7,489 bases of DNA, from NCBI GenBank assembly GCA_938048925.1, contig CALITV010000012.1:1-7489 (forward strand), written 5' to 3'. This document shows, one piece after another, positions 1 through 5,747 of the stretch. The stretch comes from an uncultured bacterium (lineage in GTDB: Bacteria; UBP6; UBA1177; JAKLFG01). Numbering within the stretch: the first letter of the stretch is position 1; every line of letters begins with the position of its first letter. The translations under genes and the position numbers were made by a program. The notes beneath the pieces are model-generated. The model was not told where the DNA came from. It made no database searches and was given only the letters and a program-made list of their open reading frames with translations.

Positions 1-1226
1 TCGGGTGCCGGTTCGGCGGTGTCGAACAAGCCGGCGCGGTTGTAGATTTGGAGCGCCTGCGCCTCGGTGCATACGGCGCAGAAGGGATCACCGAGCCTCC
101 GCATTTTGCACGACTCTTGGGGACGAAACATCCCCGTTGACTGGTAGCGCGCCCCTTCGAACATGCCGATATCCTCATGATAGCCAGCGTTCTCTGGCGT
201 CGGCAGCGGGGTGAGAGGCGAAATCCATTCACCCCACTTTATCTTTTCGCGATCGAAGTCGTAGGCATACGAGACATTTGGTTCCCAGTCCCCGTCGGGA
301 TAGCCGGGGTAAGGATTCTCGTATTCGTCAGCGAGCAGGCCGAACGAGTGACCGAACTCGTGAATCGCTATTTCAGAAGAAAAGAGGTTGGTGGAGGCGA
401 CAAGAATCGTCGCGCCGCCGGAGCCACCATAGACGGGGTCGTTGACGATGACGAGAGCGGCATCATGCGCGGCGATCGAGTTGGCAATACCGAGGACCGT
501 TTCTTCGTCCACGCAGATAAGACGCGCTATCCCGTAGCAGCCATAGAAGGCACCGAGCGCCGTATCGGCGGTGGTCGGCGGATTCTGTTCGGGGTGGTCA
601 GCACCGCTCTCGTTCGAGACGACATCGGCACGGTAGATGTTGAAAGCACCGCGTCGTTCTTTCCACGGAGATGTCGCAAAGAAATCGTCGAGCACCACCG
701 CGGTGTCGTCCTTGAACTTCTCCATCTCGGCAGCGGTGTAGCCATCGCCCATGATAATCCATACGATACGCTTTTCGTCGGGGCCGGTGTCCTGTATCTT
801 CTCCACCGTGTAGGGAGGCAGTAGTGGTGGGAGCGGAAACCGGGACGGCCTGCGGAGCGCGGCGAGCGGCCTCAGTGCGGTGGGTGGTATAACGGTGAGC
901 GAGGCACCGCGATAAGCAAGATCAGCGCGGTAGAGCATAATCTCGTCCCATCGAAGCCCCTCGGGAAGGTACGCCGTTCCAACGCGGCTTCCCGGTTCGC
1001 GCGCAGGGATAAGCGCAAGGGATGTCCGATACACTGGCGATTCGTCGTGTATGGCGACGAGTATAAACGGTGCAGTCAGACGCCAATCGCGCCCCGTCTT
1101 GCCGGTCCCGACGGTTAGAGTGACACCTATCTCGTAACGGTCACTATGTTCGATCACCGTCACGAGTTCGGAGGCAACAAGAGAAGCGGTAAGAAGCAAG
1201 AAAACAAGAAGGAAAAACCCTTTCAT
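1..1226 (-). CDS. Secreted M64-family zinc metallopeptidase (IgA peptidase M64-like), 3' end outside window
   Basis: Reading the minus strand from the ATG at 1226-1224 gives 408 codons without a stop to the window edge, so the C-terminus is missing. Residues 1-19 (MKGFFLLVFLLLTASLVAS) are a typical Sec signal peptide. A beta-rich N-terminal region (about 20-140) ends in a Pro-rich linker. The catalytic domain follows: MGDGYTAAEMEKF starts at residue 159; an NDPVYGGSG segment precedes the zinc motif; HEFGHSFGLLADEY covers 289-302, with H289 and H293 as zinc ligands and E290 as catalytic base; a late SCKMR...FCAVC cysteine block follows. These are hallmarks of peptidase family M64. The protein probably acts in the periplasm or outside the cell; its substrate is unknown, and the name 'IgA peptidase' should not be taken as specificity. 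The start is supported by a G-rich Shine-Dalgarno (AAAGGGGG) and the promoter at 1265-1292. It is transcribed divergently from the outer-membrane protein gene. Confidence 0.92.
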   Translation of the reverse strand, partial: MKGFFLLVFLLLTASLVASELVTVIEHSDRYEIGVTLTVGTGKTGRDWRLTAPFILVAIHDESPVYRTSLALIPAREPGSRVGTAYLPEGLRWDEIMLYRADLAYRGASLTVIPPTALRPLAALRRPSRFPLPPLLPPYTVEKIQDTGPDEKRIVWIIMGDGYTAAEMEKFKDDTAVVLDDFFATSPWKERRGAFNIYRADVVSNESGADHPEQNPPTTADTALGAFYGCYGIARLICVDEETVLGIANSIAAHDAALVIVNDPVYGGSGGATILVASTNLFSSEIAIHEFGHSFGLLADEYENPYPGYPDGDWEPNVSYAYDFDREKIKWGEWISPLTPLPTPENAGYHEDIGMFEGARYQSTGMFRPQESCKMRRLGDPFCAVCTEAQALQIYNRAGLFDTAEPAP

Positions 1227-1264
1227 GGAGGCCCCCTTTGGTTGTTGCGAATACTGCAGAGAGG

Positions 1265-1292
1265 AGAATAGCGAAACAGAGAAATCGGTCAA
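1265..1292 (-). promoter_or_regulatory. Sigma70-type promoter of the M64 peptidase gene
   Basis: On the minus strand TTGACC (1292-1287) is followed after 16 nt by TATTCT (1270-1265), which is preceded by CGC. The expected transcription start near 1258 leaves a leader of about 32 nt containing the G-rich Shine-Dalgarno. The same CGCTAT context occurs in the other two -10 boxes upstream of 3000. Confidence 0.65.
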
Positions 1293-1306
1293 TTTTCTCA
1301 AAAATT
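1291..1306. repeat. AT-rich inverted repeat between the divergent promoters
   Basis: AATTTT (1291-1296) and AAAATT (1301-1306) are perfect inverted arms separated by CTCA. The repeat touches the -35 element of the minus-strand promoter and covers the expected -35 area of the plus-strand gene. It could be an operator or an AT-rich UP element. In an AT-rich patch such symmetry also arises by chance. Confidence 0.35.
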
Positions 1307-1327
1307 TCCTTCGAGTTTCATTTCCGC

Positions 1328-1333
1328 TATAGT
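1328..1333 (+). promoter_or_regulatory. Possible -10 box of the outer-membrane protein gene (leaderless start)
   Basis: TATAGT in the context CGCTATAGT is the same -10 sequence as in the rpsF promoter. Only 7 nt separate it from the ATG at 1341, placing the expected transcription start at 1340-1341. The -35 region is weak (TTTCCT at 1305-1310 with a 17-nt spacer). No Shine-Dalgarno sequence lies upstream of the ATG. Confidence 0.5.
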
Positions 1334-1340
1334 CTCCTTC

Positions 1341-2900
1341 ATGCGTAGTCTCATTCCCTGTATAGCAGCGTGGTGGAGTCTTGCGGCGCTCGCTGCCGAA
1401 CCAACCGGCAATCCCTTCCTCTTTCCGTGGGATGTCCGCGAACCGCAGGGACAGTATGAGGGAAGCCCGCTCATCAATCTTCTTCCCGAAGACACGGTAA
1501 TCTGGGAAACGGTGGATAGTGCCCGTGAGTACCGTACCGAACCGATGGCTGCCGCACCATATCCTGCTACCGGCACGGTGCCGTTCCTCGGGTATCTTCC
1601 CCATCTTGCATGGCTCACCAACGGGGTGAATCGGCCTGTGTATGTCCAGCCGCTCCAGAAACTGCGAAGCACCATCTTCGTCGCAAGCGATCCGCTTACG
1701 CTCTATGGTAAAGGGGGACTCTCCGTCGAGAAGGGTGCGAATGCGCTCATCGAGGAGGCGGGAAGCCTTGCGGTGCACGACCGTTTCGGCGCCTACTGGA
1801 GTTTCCGGCACCGCTGGGGAGAGGGCGATCAGACGAACGAGATACACCGTGCCTACGCTACGCTGCGTTTCGGCAAGTTCACCGTCGAAGGGGGGCGCGA
1901 TTCGATCAACTTCGGCCCTGGCGAGTGGGGACTCCTTCTTTCGTCGAACGCCGCGCCCTTCTGGCTGCTCAAGTTCCAGAACAATGCACCGATGGATTTC
2001 TTCGGGAAGTGGTCGTTTCTCCTGCTCAACGGCTGGTTGTTCGACCGGCGCACCGACCACAGCAATCCGCAACTCTTCGCAGCACGCGTCGTCTATCAGC
2101 CGGTCGGCTGGATCGAAATCGGGGTGACGCGCACCGAACTCTACGGCGGCAGCGGGCGGCCGACCTACAAAGTGCACGAGTTCCCCGAGGTTGTCTTCGG
2201 CGGCAAGGACAATATTCCCTACAGCCGCTTCGACAACGACGGCTACGCGGCGATAGACCTTTCTTTCTCGCTCCCGATGGAACGCTGGACCGGTGGTAAG
2301 GTTCGTTCACTCCGCATCTACTTCCAAGAGGCCGGCACCGACATCGCGGCGCCGTGGCAGCCGGAAGACAGGATATTCACTTTTCCGTGGCTTTTCTTTC
2401 ACCTGTTCGAACGCGCCTATCTCATGGGGATGACATTGGCGCTGCCCGACCATTTTTTCCGCATCGAGTACGCCAAGACCGCCTACAGTTTCTACCGCCA
2501 CCATCAGTATCCGAGCGACGGCTACACCTACCGGGGGCTTTCTCTCGGTTACCCATTCGGGCGCAACATTCAGAGCATCTTCTTCAAACACCGCTGGTTT
2601 GCGGCGCCGCGGCTCACCCTCGAGTATCGCCTCGGCCTCTACCAAGGCCCGGCGCACGGCAGCCCCGATCATAAAAACGAGTTCGCCCTCGCGCCGCTCT
2701 TTACCCTCCACGGCGGCATGACCCGCTACTGGGGCGAGGCGACGCTCACCGTTCCCTTCGGCAACTGGTTTTTCGAGTGTTACGGGCGCATCGAGGGCGG
2801 ATCGGCGCACGATGCCGACCCGAGCCCCCTGAGATTCGACATCGTCCATCGTGCCCAAGTCGAAGGCGGTGGCGGCGTGGCGATGGGGATGCGGTTTTAG
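1341..2900 (+). CDS. Wzi-like outer-membrane beta-barrel protein (capsule-assembly Wzi family, probable)
   Basis: 519 residues. The N-terminus MRSLIPCIAAWWSLAALAA is a signal peptide with likely cleavage after ALAA. The mature chain is rich in aromatics, alternates polar and hydrophobic residues, and ends in GVAMGMRF; the terminal Phe is the usual signal for insertion of a barrel into the outer membrane. At about residues 181-205 the segment GGRDSINFGPGEWGLLLSSN matches the pattern typical of capsule-assembly Wzi proteins (GR..I.WGPG..G.LLLS.NA.P). In enteric bacteria Wzi is a surface lectin that anchors capsule; homologues in other phyla are poorly characterised, so a role in surface polysaccharide is inference. 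The start at 1341 is chosen because it begins the signal peptide, although no ribosome-binding site precedes it. It lies between a divergent peptidase gene and the ribosomal operon, and ends with its own terminator, so it is probably monocistronic. Confidence 0.7.
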   Translation: MRSLIPCIAAWWSLAALAAEPTGNPFLFPWDVREPQGQYEGSPLINLLPEDTVIWETVDSAREYRTEPMAAAPYPATGTVPFLGYLPHLAWLTNGVNRPVYVQPLQKLRSTIFVASDPLTLYGKGGLSVEKGANALIEEAGSLAVHDRFGAYWSFRHRWGEGDQTNEIHRAYATLRFGKFTVEGGRDSINFGPGEWGLLLSSNAAPFWLLKFQNNAPMDFFGKWSFLLLNGWLFDRRTDHSNPQLFAARVVYQPVGWIEIGVTRTELYGGSGRPTYKVHEFPEVVFGGKDNIPYSRFDNDGYAAIDLSFSLPMERWTGGKVRSLRIYFQEAGTDIAAPWQPEDRIFTFPWLFFHLFERAYLMGMTLALPDHFFRIEYAKTAYSFYRHHQYPSDGYTYRGLSLGYPFGRNIQSIFFKHRWFAAPRLTLEYRLGLYQGPAHGSPDHKNEFALAPLFTLHGGMTRYWGEATLTVPFGNWFFECYGRIEGGSAHDADPSPLRFDIVHRAQVEGGGGVAMGMRF

Positions 2901-2904
2901 CCCT

Positions 2905-2931
2905 TCTCGGGGTTGTCCTGAGATTTTTCTT
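2905..2931 (+). terminator. Intrinsic terminator after the outer-membrane protein gene
   Basis: Five bases after the stop codon, TCTCGGG (2905-2911) pairs with CCTGAGA (2917-2923), giving 7 bp with one G-T pair and a 5-nt loop GTTGT. The T-rich tract TTTTTCTT follows at 2924-2931. The end of the tract forms the first bases of the rpsF -35 box, so termination and the next initiation are packed together. Confidence 0.7.
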
Positions 2932-2957
2932 GTCAACGGTGCAAACTGCGCTATAGT
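2930..2957 (+). promoter_or_regulatory. Promoter of the rpsF-rpsR-rplI-dnaB operon
   Basis: TTGTCA (2930-2935), a 16-nt spacer and TATAGT (2952-2957) form a strong sigma70-type promoter. The start is expected near 2964, giving an 80-nt leader before rpsF. That is long for a gene with a perfect Shine-Dalgarno and leaves room for the leader hairpin. Confidence 0.8.
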
Positions 2958-2975
2958 AGAGACCTCTTTCGTTCA

Positions 2976-3006
2976 TTGAACACCGGAGAGCCTTCTCCTT
3001 GTTCAA
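2976..3006 (+). promoter_or_regulatory. rpsF leader hairpin, candidate S6:S18 autoregulatory element
   Basis: TTGAACA (2976-2982) pairs with TGTTCAA (3000-3006), and GGAGA (2985-2989) pairs with TCTCC (2994-2998). The stems are separated by an asymmetric internal loop of CC (2983-2984) against T2999 and capped by GCCT. It lies about 40 nt before the rpsF start codon. Known from published work: the S6:S18 complex binds a hairpin with a CCG-bearing internal loop in its own mRNA leader in many bacteria, mimicking its 16S rRNA site. Here the ACACCGG segment sits exactly in the loop strand. The structure is seen in the sequence; the regulatory role is inferred from position, sequence and gene context. 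Confidence 0.7.
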
Positions 3007-3045
3007 TTTGGAAGGAATTGGACTTTACACCCGTAAGGAGGAGTC

Positions 3046-3555
3046 ATGAGAGAAAAGCACTTCGAAGCGACCGTCATCCTGCGGCCCGAGGGAGGCATGG
3101 AGGCGGTACGTCAGTTCGCCGACCGCGTCAACGGCATCGTTGAGGCGATGAACGGCAAGATCGTTTCGTTCCAGTCGTGGGGCGAGAAAAAACTCGCCTA
3201 CGAGATCAAGAAGAACATGAAGGGACACTATGTCTACTTCGATTATGTCGGGACCGGTGCCCTCGTCGCGGAACTCGAGCGCAATTTCAACAATTGGGAG
3301 CATGTGCTCAAGTTCATGTCGTGCCGCGTCGAAAAGAAAGAGGATGTCGCGGCGCTCAAGGCCGAGGCGAAGGGGGTCGCGGTGTTCGCCGAACGGATGC
3401 CCGAGTGGCGCCATGAAGAGCGCCCCGAACGCGCCGCTCCTGCGGCCGCGGAGCCTGCCCCGTTCGCCGGCGAAGACAACCGTGACTATAACGCCAAGTT
3501 GCGCGAGAGTTTCGACAAGTCGAAGGATTCCGATGTAGAAAATGTCGATCTTTGA
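3046..3555 (+). CDS. rpsF: 30S ribosomal protein bS6
   Basis: 169 residues. bS6 sits on the platform of the small subunit and binds 16S rRNA together with bS18. Residues 1 to about 101 form the usual ferredoxin-like fold, with the family signature WGEKKLAYEIKKNMKGHYVY at about 45-64. The usual length is about 95-135; here an extra tail carries a Glu/Ala/Pro-rich stretch (about 118-143) and ends in a charged segment, NRDYNAKLRESFDKSKDSD, plus a few residues. The start is certain: AAGGAGG at 3035-3041 lies 4 nt upstream of the ATG. It is first in an operon with rpsR, rplI and dnaB. A leader hairpin upstream probably mediates feedback control. No ssb gene follows, unlike the arrangement in many bacteria. 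Confidence 0.96.
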   Translation: MREKHFEATVILRPEGGMEAVRQFADRVNGIVEAMNGKIVSFQSWGEKKLAYEIKKNMKGHYVYFDYVGTGALVAELERNFNNWEHVLKFMSCRVEKKEDVAALKAEAKGVAVFAERMPEWRHEERPERAAPAAAEPAPFAGEDNRDYNAKLRESFDKSKDSDVENVDL

Positions 3556-3558
3556 GTG

Positions 3559-3566
3559 AAAGGAGG
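3559..3566 (+). promoter_or_regulatory. Strong ribosome-binding site of rpsR
   Basis: AAAGGAGG lies 5 nt before the rpsR ATG in a 16-nt gap after the rpsF stop. There is no room for another gene (such as ssb) or a terminator between the two cistrons. Confidence 0.85.
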
Positions 3567-3571
3567 AAACT

Positions 3572-3796
3572 ATGGCTGGATACCGCAGAAAAAAGGTTTG
3601 CCGTTTCTGCGCGAACACCGAGATGCCGCTCGACTACAAACATCCCGAGGTTCTCATCAACTACATCACTGAGCGTGGGAAGATAATTCCCCGCCGCATC
3701 AGCGGCGTGTGCGCGAAGCACCAGCGTCGCCTCTCGGGTGAGATAAAGAAGGCGCGGACCATCGCGCTTCTGCCGTTCACCGTGACGGGCCGTTAG
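3572..3796 (+). CDS. rpsR: 30S ribosomal protein bS18, zinc-binding Cys type
   Basis: 74 residues, the normal length. bS18 binds 16S rRNA as a heterodimer with bS6 on the 30S platform. The family core is clear: [20 protein letters not shown] followed by [14 protein letters not shown]. Cys10 and Cys13 (CRFC) together with Cys47 and His50 (CAKH) form a complete metal site, so this is the 'C+' form that binds zinc; many bacteria carry a Cys-less form or both. It is preceded by a strong Shine-Dalgarno and followed after 12 nt by rplI. Confidence 0.98.
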   Translation: MAGYRRKKVCRFCANTEMPLDYKHPEVLINYITERGKIIPRRISGVCAKHQRRLSGEIKKARTIALLPFTVTGR

Positions 3797-3808
3797 GGGA
3801 GGTGCGAC

Positions 3809-4291
3809 ATGAAGATTATCTTGACGCGAGATATCGAAAAACTCGGCGGTGCCGGGGATATCGTGCGGGTGAAGGACGGGTATGCCCGCAACTACCTCTT
3901 TCCGAAGGGGCTTGCGCTTCCCGCCGACGAAAAGAACATCAAGGAACTCGAGTTCAACCGCCGTCGCATCCAGAGGCACATCGAAGACGAATACGGCAAG
4001 GCGCGCCAACTGGCCGAAAAGATTGCGGCGATAGATATCACCATCGCCAAGAAGGTCGGCGAGGAGGGGAAACTCTTTGGGTCGGTGACCACCCGTGAGA
4101 TCGCCGACGCGCTCAAGGAAAAGGGTTTCGAGATAGAGCATCGGCAGGTTCTCCTCGACGCCCCCATCAAGAAAAGCGGCGTGTACGAGGTCGAACTGAA
4201 ACTGTTCCGGGAACTCAAGGGAACCGTCAAACTGTGGGTCGTGGCGATGGAGGAGGAGCAACCGCCGGTCGCCGAACCGCCTGCCGCATGA
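3809..4291 (+). CDS. rplI: 50S ribosomal protein bL9
   Basis: 160 residues; family members are commonly about 150. bL9 binds 23S rRNA near the base of the L1 stalk and supports reading-frame fidelity. The N-terminal domain carries the signature GGAGDIVRVKDGYARNYLFP (about 13-32). A long charged connecting helix (about 45-75) leads to the C-terminal domain (about 80-149), including GKLFGSVTTREIADAL. A short Glu/Pro/Ala tail (EEEQPPVAEPPAA) is extra. Start: GGAGGTG lies just upstream of the ATG. Its TGA overlaps the dnaB ATG, which suggests translational coupling. Confidence 0.98.
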   Translation: MKIILTRDIEKLGGAGDIVRVKDGYARNYLFPKGLALPADEKNIKELEFNRRRIQRHIEDEYGKARQLAEKIAAIDITIAKKVGEEGKLFGSVTTREIADALKEKGFEIEHRQVLLDAPIKKSGVYEVELKLFRELKGTVKLWVVAMEEEQPPVAEPPAA

Positions 4292-5634
4292 AACAACTCG
4301 TCACTTTGCCGCACAACCTCGAGGCCGAGGCCTCCTTGCTCGGCTGCCTTCTGCTCAAGGGGTCGCTTCACGGCAAGGTCCTAGAAAAGGGATTGCAACC
4401 GGATGATTTCTGGGAGATTCGCCACCAGCACATCTTCCGGGCTATCCACGAGGTGTACCAGGAAGGACGGACTCCCGATCTCATCACGGTGACCGAGGAG
4501 TTGAGAAAAAAGGGGGAACTCGAAACGGTGGGGGGCATCCCCTACCTTAGCGAACTTCAGGATGCTGCCCAGTTCACCTCCGACGCTGCTCTCGCCGACT
4601 ACGCCGACATCATCCGCGACAAGTCGCTTCATCGGCAACTTATCAAGACCTGCGAGGAATACGCGGGTCTTTCCTACCGGCAGGAGGCGGACTTCGACAT
4701 CATCGTGGACCGCGCCACCAACGATCTTATCAAACTCAGCCTTTTGCGGCAGACAAGCGCGGTGTCGCGCATAGACGACCTCATCGCCAACGAGATGGCC
4801 GCCCTTCAGCAGCGGCTTCGCCAAGGCAGATCATTGCAAGGACTCACCTCCGGTTACGCGGCGCTCGATAATCTGACGACGGGATTTAAACAGGGCGAAA
4901 TGATCGTCGTCGCCGGCCGCCCCGGGATGGGGAAGACGAGCTTCGCGCTTAATATGGCGGTGGAGATGGCCCGGCAGAAAGCTACGGTTCTCTTCTTCAC
5001 CATAGAGATGCCGTCCGCGCAATTGGCACGTCGCATATTGTCTCAAGAATGTCTGGTCAACGCCAAGAATCTCATCACCGGACACCTCGACGAGGACGAG
5101 TACGCGCGTCTCTGGCGTAACATAGATCCTTTGGCCGACCTGCCCCTCTATATTGACGAAAGTTCCCACCTCACCATCTCCGATGTGCGGGCCAAGGCGA
5201 AGAAGGTGCTGGTCGAGGCGAAGAGTCTCGACGCGGTGTTCATTGACTATCTCCAACTCATGCACGACTCGACATACTCCAAACAGCCGGACCGAGTGCG
5301 GGAGGTCGAGAATATCTCGCGCAACATCAAGTTGTTCGCCAAGGACCTCAAAGTGCCCGTCATCACGCTCGCTCAGTTGAGCCGCAAGGCCGAAGACCGG
5401 AAGGACGGCATTCCGATGCTGTCCGATCTCCGTGACAGCGGCGCGATAGAGCAGGATGCCGATGTCGTCATGTTCATCCACCGCGATCTAGGCAAAGAGG
5501 GGAAGGAAAAGGATGTCGTCACCATTCTTCTCCGCAAGAACCGCAACGGACAGATCGGAGATGTCAAATTGCGATTCATCTCCCACTTCACCAAGTTCGT
5601 GCCGTTTGATAGCCAAGAAGAAGAGGAGGGATGA
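4288..5634 (+). CDS. dnaB: Replicative DNA helicase DnaB
   Basis: 448 residues. DnaB is the hexameric 5'-3' helicase that unwinds the replication fork and recruits primase. The N-terminal helical domain starts with PHNLEAEASLLGCLLLKG at residue 7. The RecA-like C-terminal domain has Walker A GRPGMGKTS (210-218), Walker B VFIDYLQL (317-324, with D320), the AQLSRKAEDR segment (from 362) and the RKNRNG motif (416-421). The loop after MFIHRD is short, and the usual K-Q-R-N-G-P reads K-N-R-N-G-Q. A GTG at 4234 would add 18 Gly/Arg-rich residues unlike any DnaB N-terminus, so ATG 4288 is preferred. That ATG overlaps the rplI stop as ATGA with no good Shine-Dalgarno close by, so translation probably depends on coupling. 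It ties helicase supply to ribosomal protein expression, an arrangement known in many bacteria. Confidence 0.97.
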   Translation: MKQLVTLPHNLEAEASLLGCLLLKGSLHGKVLEKGLQPDDFWEIRHQHIFRAIHEVYQEGRTPDLITVTEELRKKGELETVGGIPYLSELQDAAQFTSDAALADYADIIRDKSLHRQLIKTCEEYAGLSYRQEADFDIIVDRATNDLIKLSLLRQTSAVSRIDDLIANEMAALQQRLRQGRSLQGLTSGYAALDNLTTGFKQGEMIVVAGRPGMGKTSFALNMAVEMARQKATVLFFTIEMPSAQLARRILSQECLVNAKNLITGHLDEDEYARLWRNIDPLADLPLYIDESSHLTISDVRAKAKKVLVEAKSLDAVFIDYLQLMHDSTYSKQPDRVREVENISRNIKLFAKDLKVPVITLAQLSRKAEDRKDGIPMLSDLRDSGAIEQDADVVMFIHRDLGKEGKEKDVVTILLRKNRNGQIGDVKLRFISHFTKFVPFDSQEEEEG

Positions 5635-5747
5635 CCCCGTCGCCGTCGGACGACTATTGCTCCGGCGATTATTTGACAAAGGTGCCAGAAACCGGTAGCA
5701 TGACTTGCCTCGTGCGCATACGGCGAAAGAGAACGGACGGCATATGA
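5631..5747 (+). CDS. Possible 38-residue small ORF between dnaB and the zinc-ribbon gene
   Basis: The ATG at 5631 overlaps the dnaB TGA (ATGA). After 38 codons the ORF ends at a TGA (5745-5747) that overlaps the next gene's ATG, again as ATGA. AGGAGG at 5624-5629 is only 1 nt before the ATG, which is too close to be optimal. The peptide begins MTPSPSDDYCSGDYL and ends in a basic stretch (RIRRKRTDGI). It matches no family I recognise and has no membrane segment. It may serve only to couple translation from dnaB into the downstream gene, or it may be chance; the promoter at 5673-5701 lies inside it. Confidence 0.3.
   Translation: MTPSPSDDYCSGDYLTKVPETGSMTCLVRIRRKRTDGI
5673..5701 (+). promoter_or_regulatory. 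Promoter upstream of the zinc-ribbon ATPase gene
   Basis: A perfect TTGACA (5673-5678), a 17-nt spacer and TAGCAT (5696-5701) point to transcription starting near 5708. This would give a 36-nt leader before the ATG at 5744. The Shine-Dalgarno in that leader is weak (only a purine run, GAAAGAGAA). No terminator is visible after dnaB, so read-through from the ribosomal operon is also likely. Confidence 0.6.

Noticed and set aside
177..824. Long plus-strand open frame opposite the peptidase gene
   Set aside because: It is the antisense shadow of the M64 gene, which shows a signal peptide and catalytic motifs on the minus strand; the shadow has no recognisable domain or ribosome-binding site.
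2307..2936. Minus-strand open frame of 209 codons opposite the barrel gene
   Set aside because: It is composed of the complement of a well-supported coding frame, has no Shine-Dalgarno and shows no family motif.
3356..4261. Minus-strand open frame of 301 codons across rpsF, rpsR and rplI
   Set aside because: It runs antisense to three certain ribosomal protein genes, a common effect of GC-rich codon use.
4234..4287. Upstream GTG start for dnaB
   Set aside because: It would add a Gly/Arg-rich 18-residue piece that arises from the out-of-frame end of rplI; DnaB proteins begin close to the PHNLEAE motif, and the ATGA overlap supports 4288.
5635..5672. Possible terminator hairpin after dnaB
   Set aside because: Only short CGTCG/CGAC-type pairings are present and no T-tract follows.
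5631..5747. VPETG in the small ORF resembling a sortase sorting motif with a basic tail
   Set aside because: No hydrophobic membrane segment lies between the motif and the basic end, there is no signal peptide, and the organism appears diderm.
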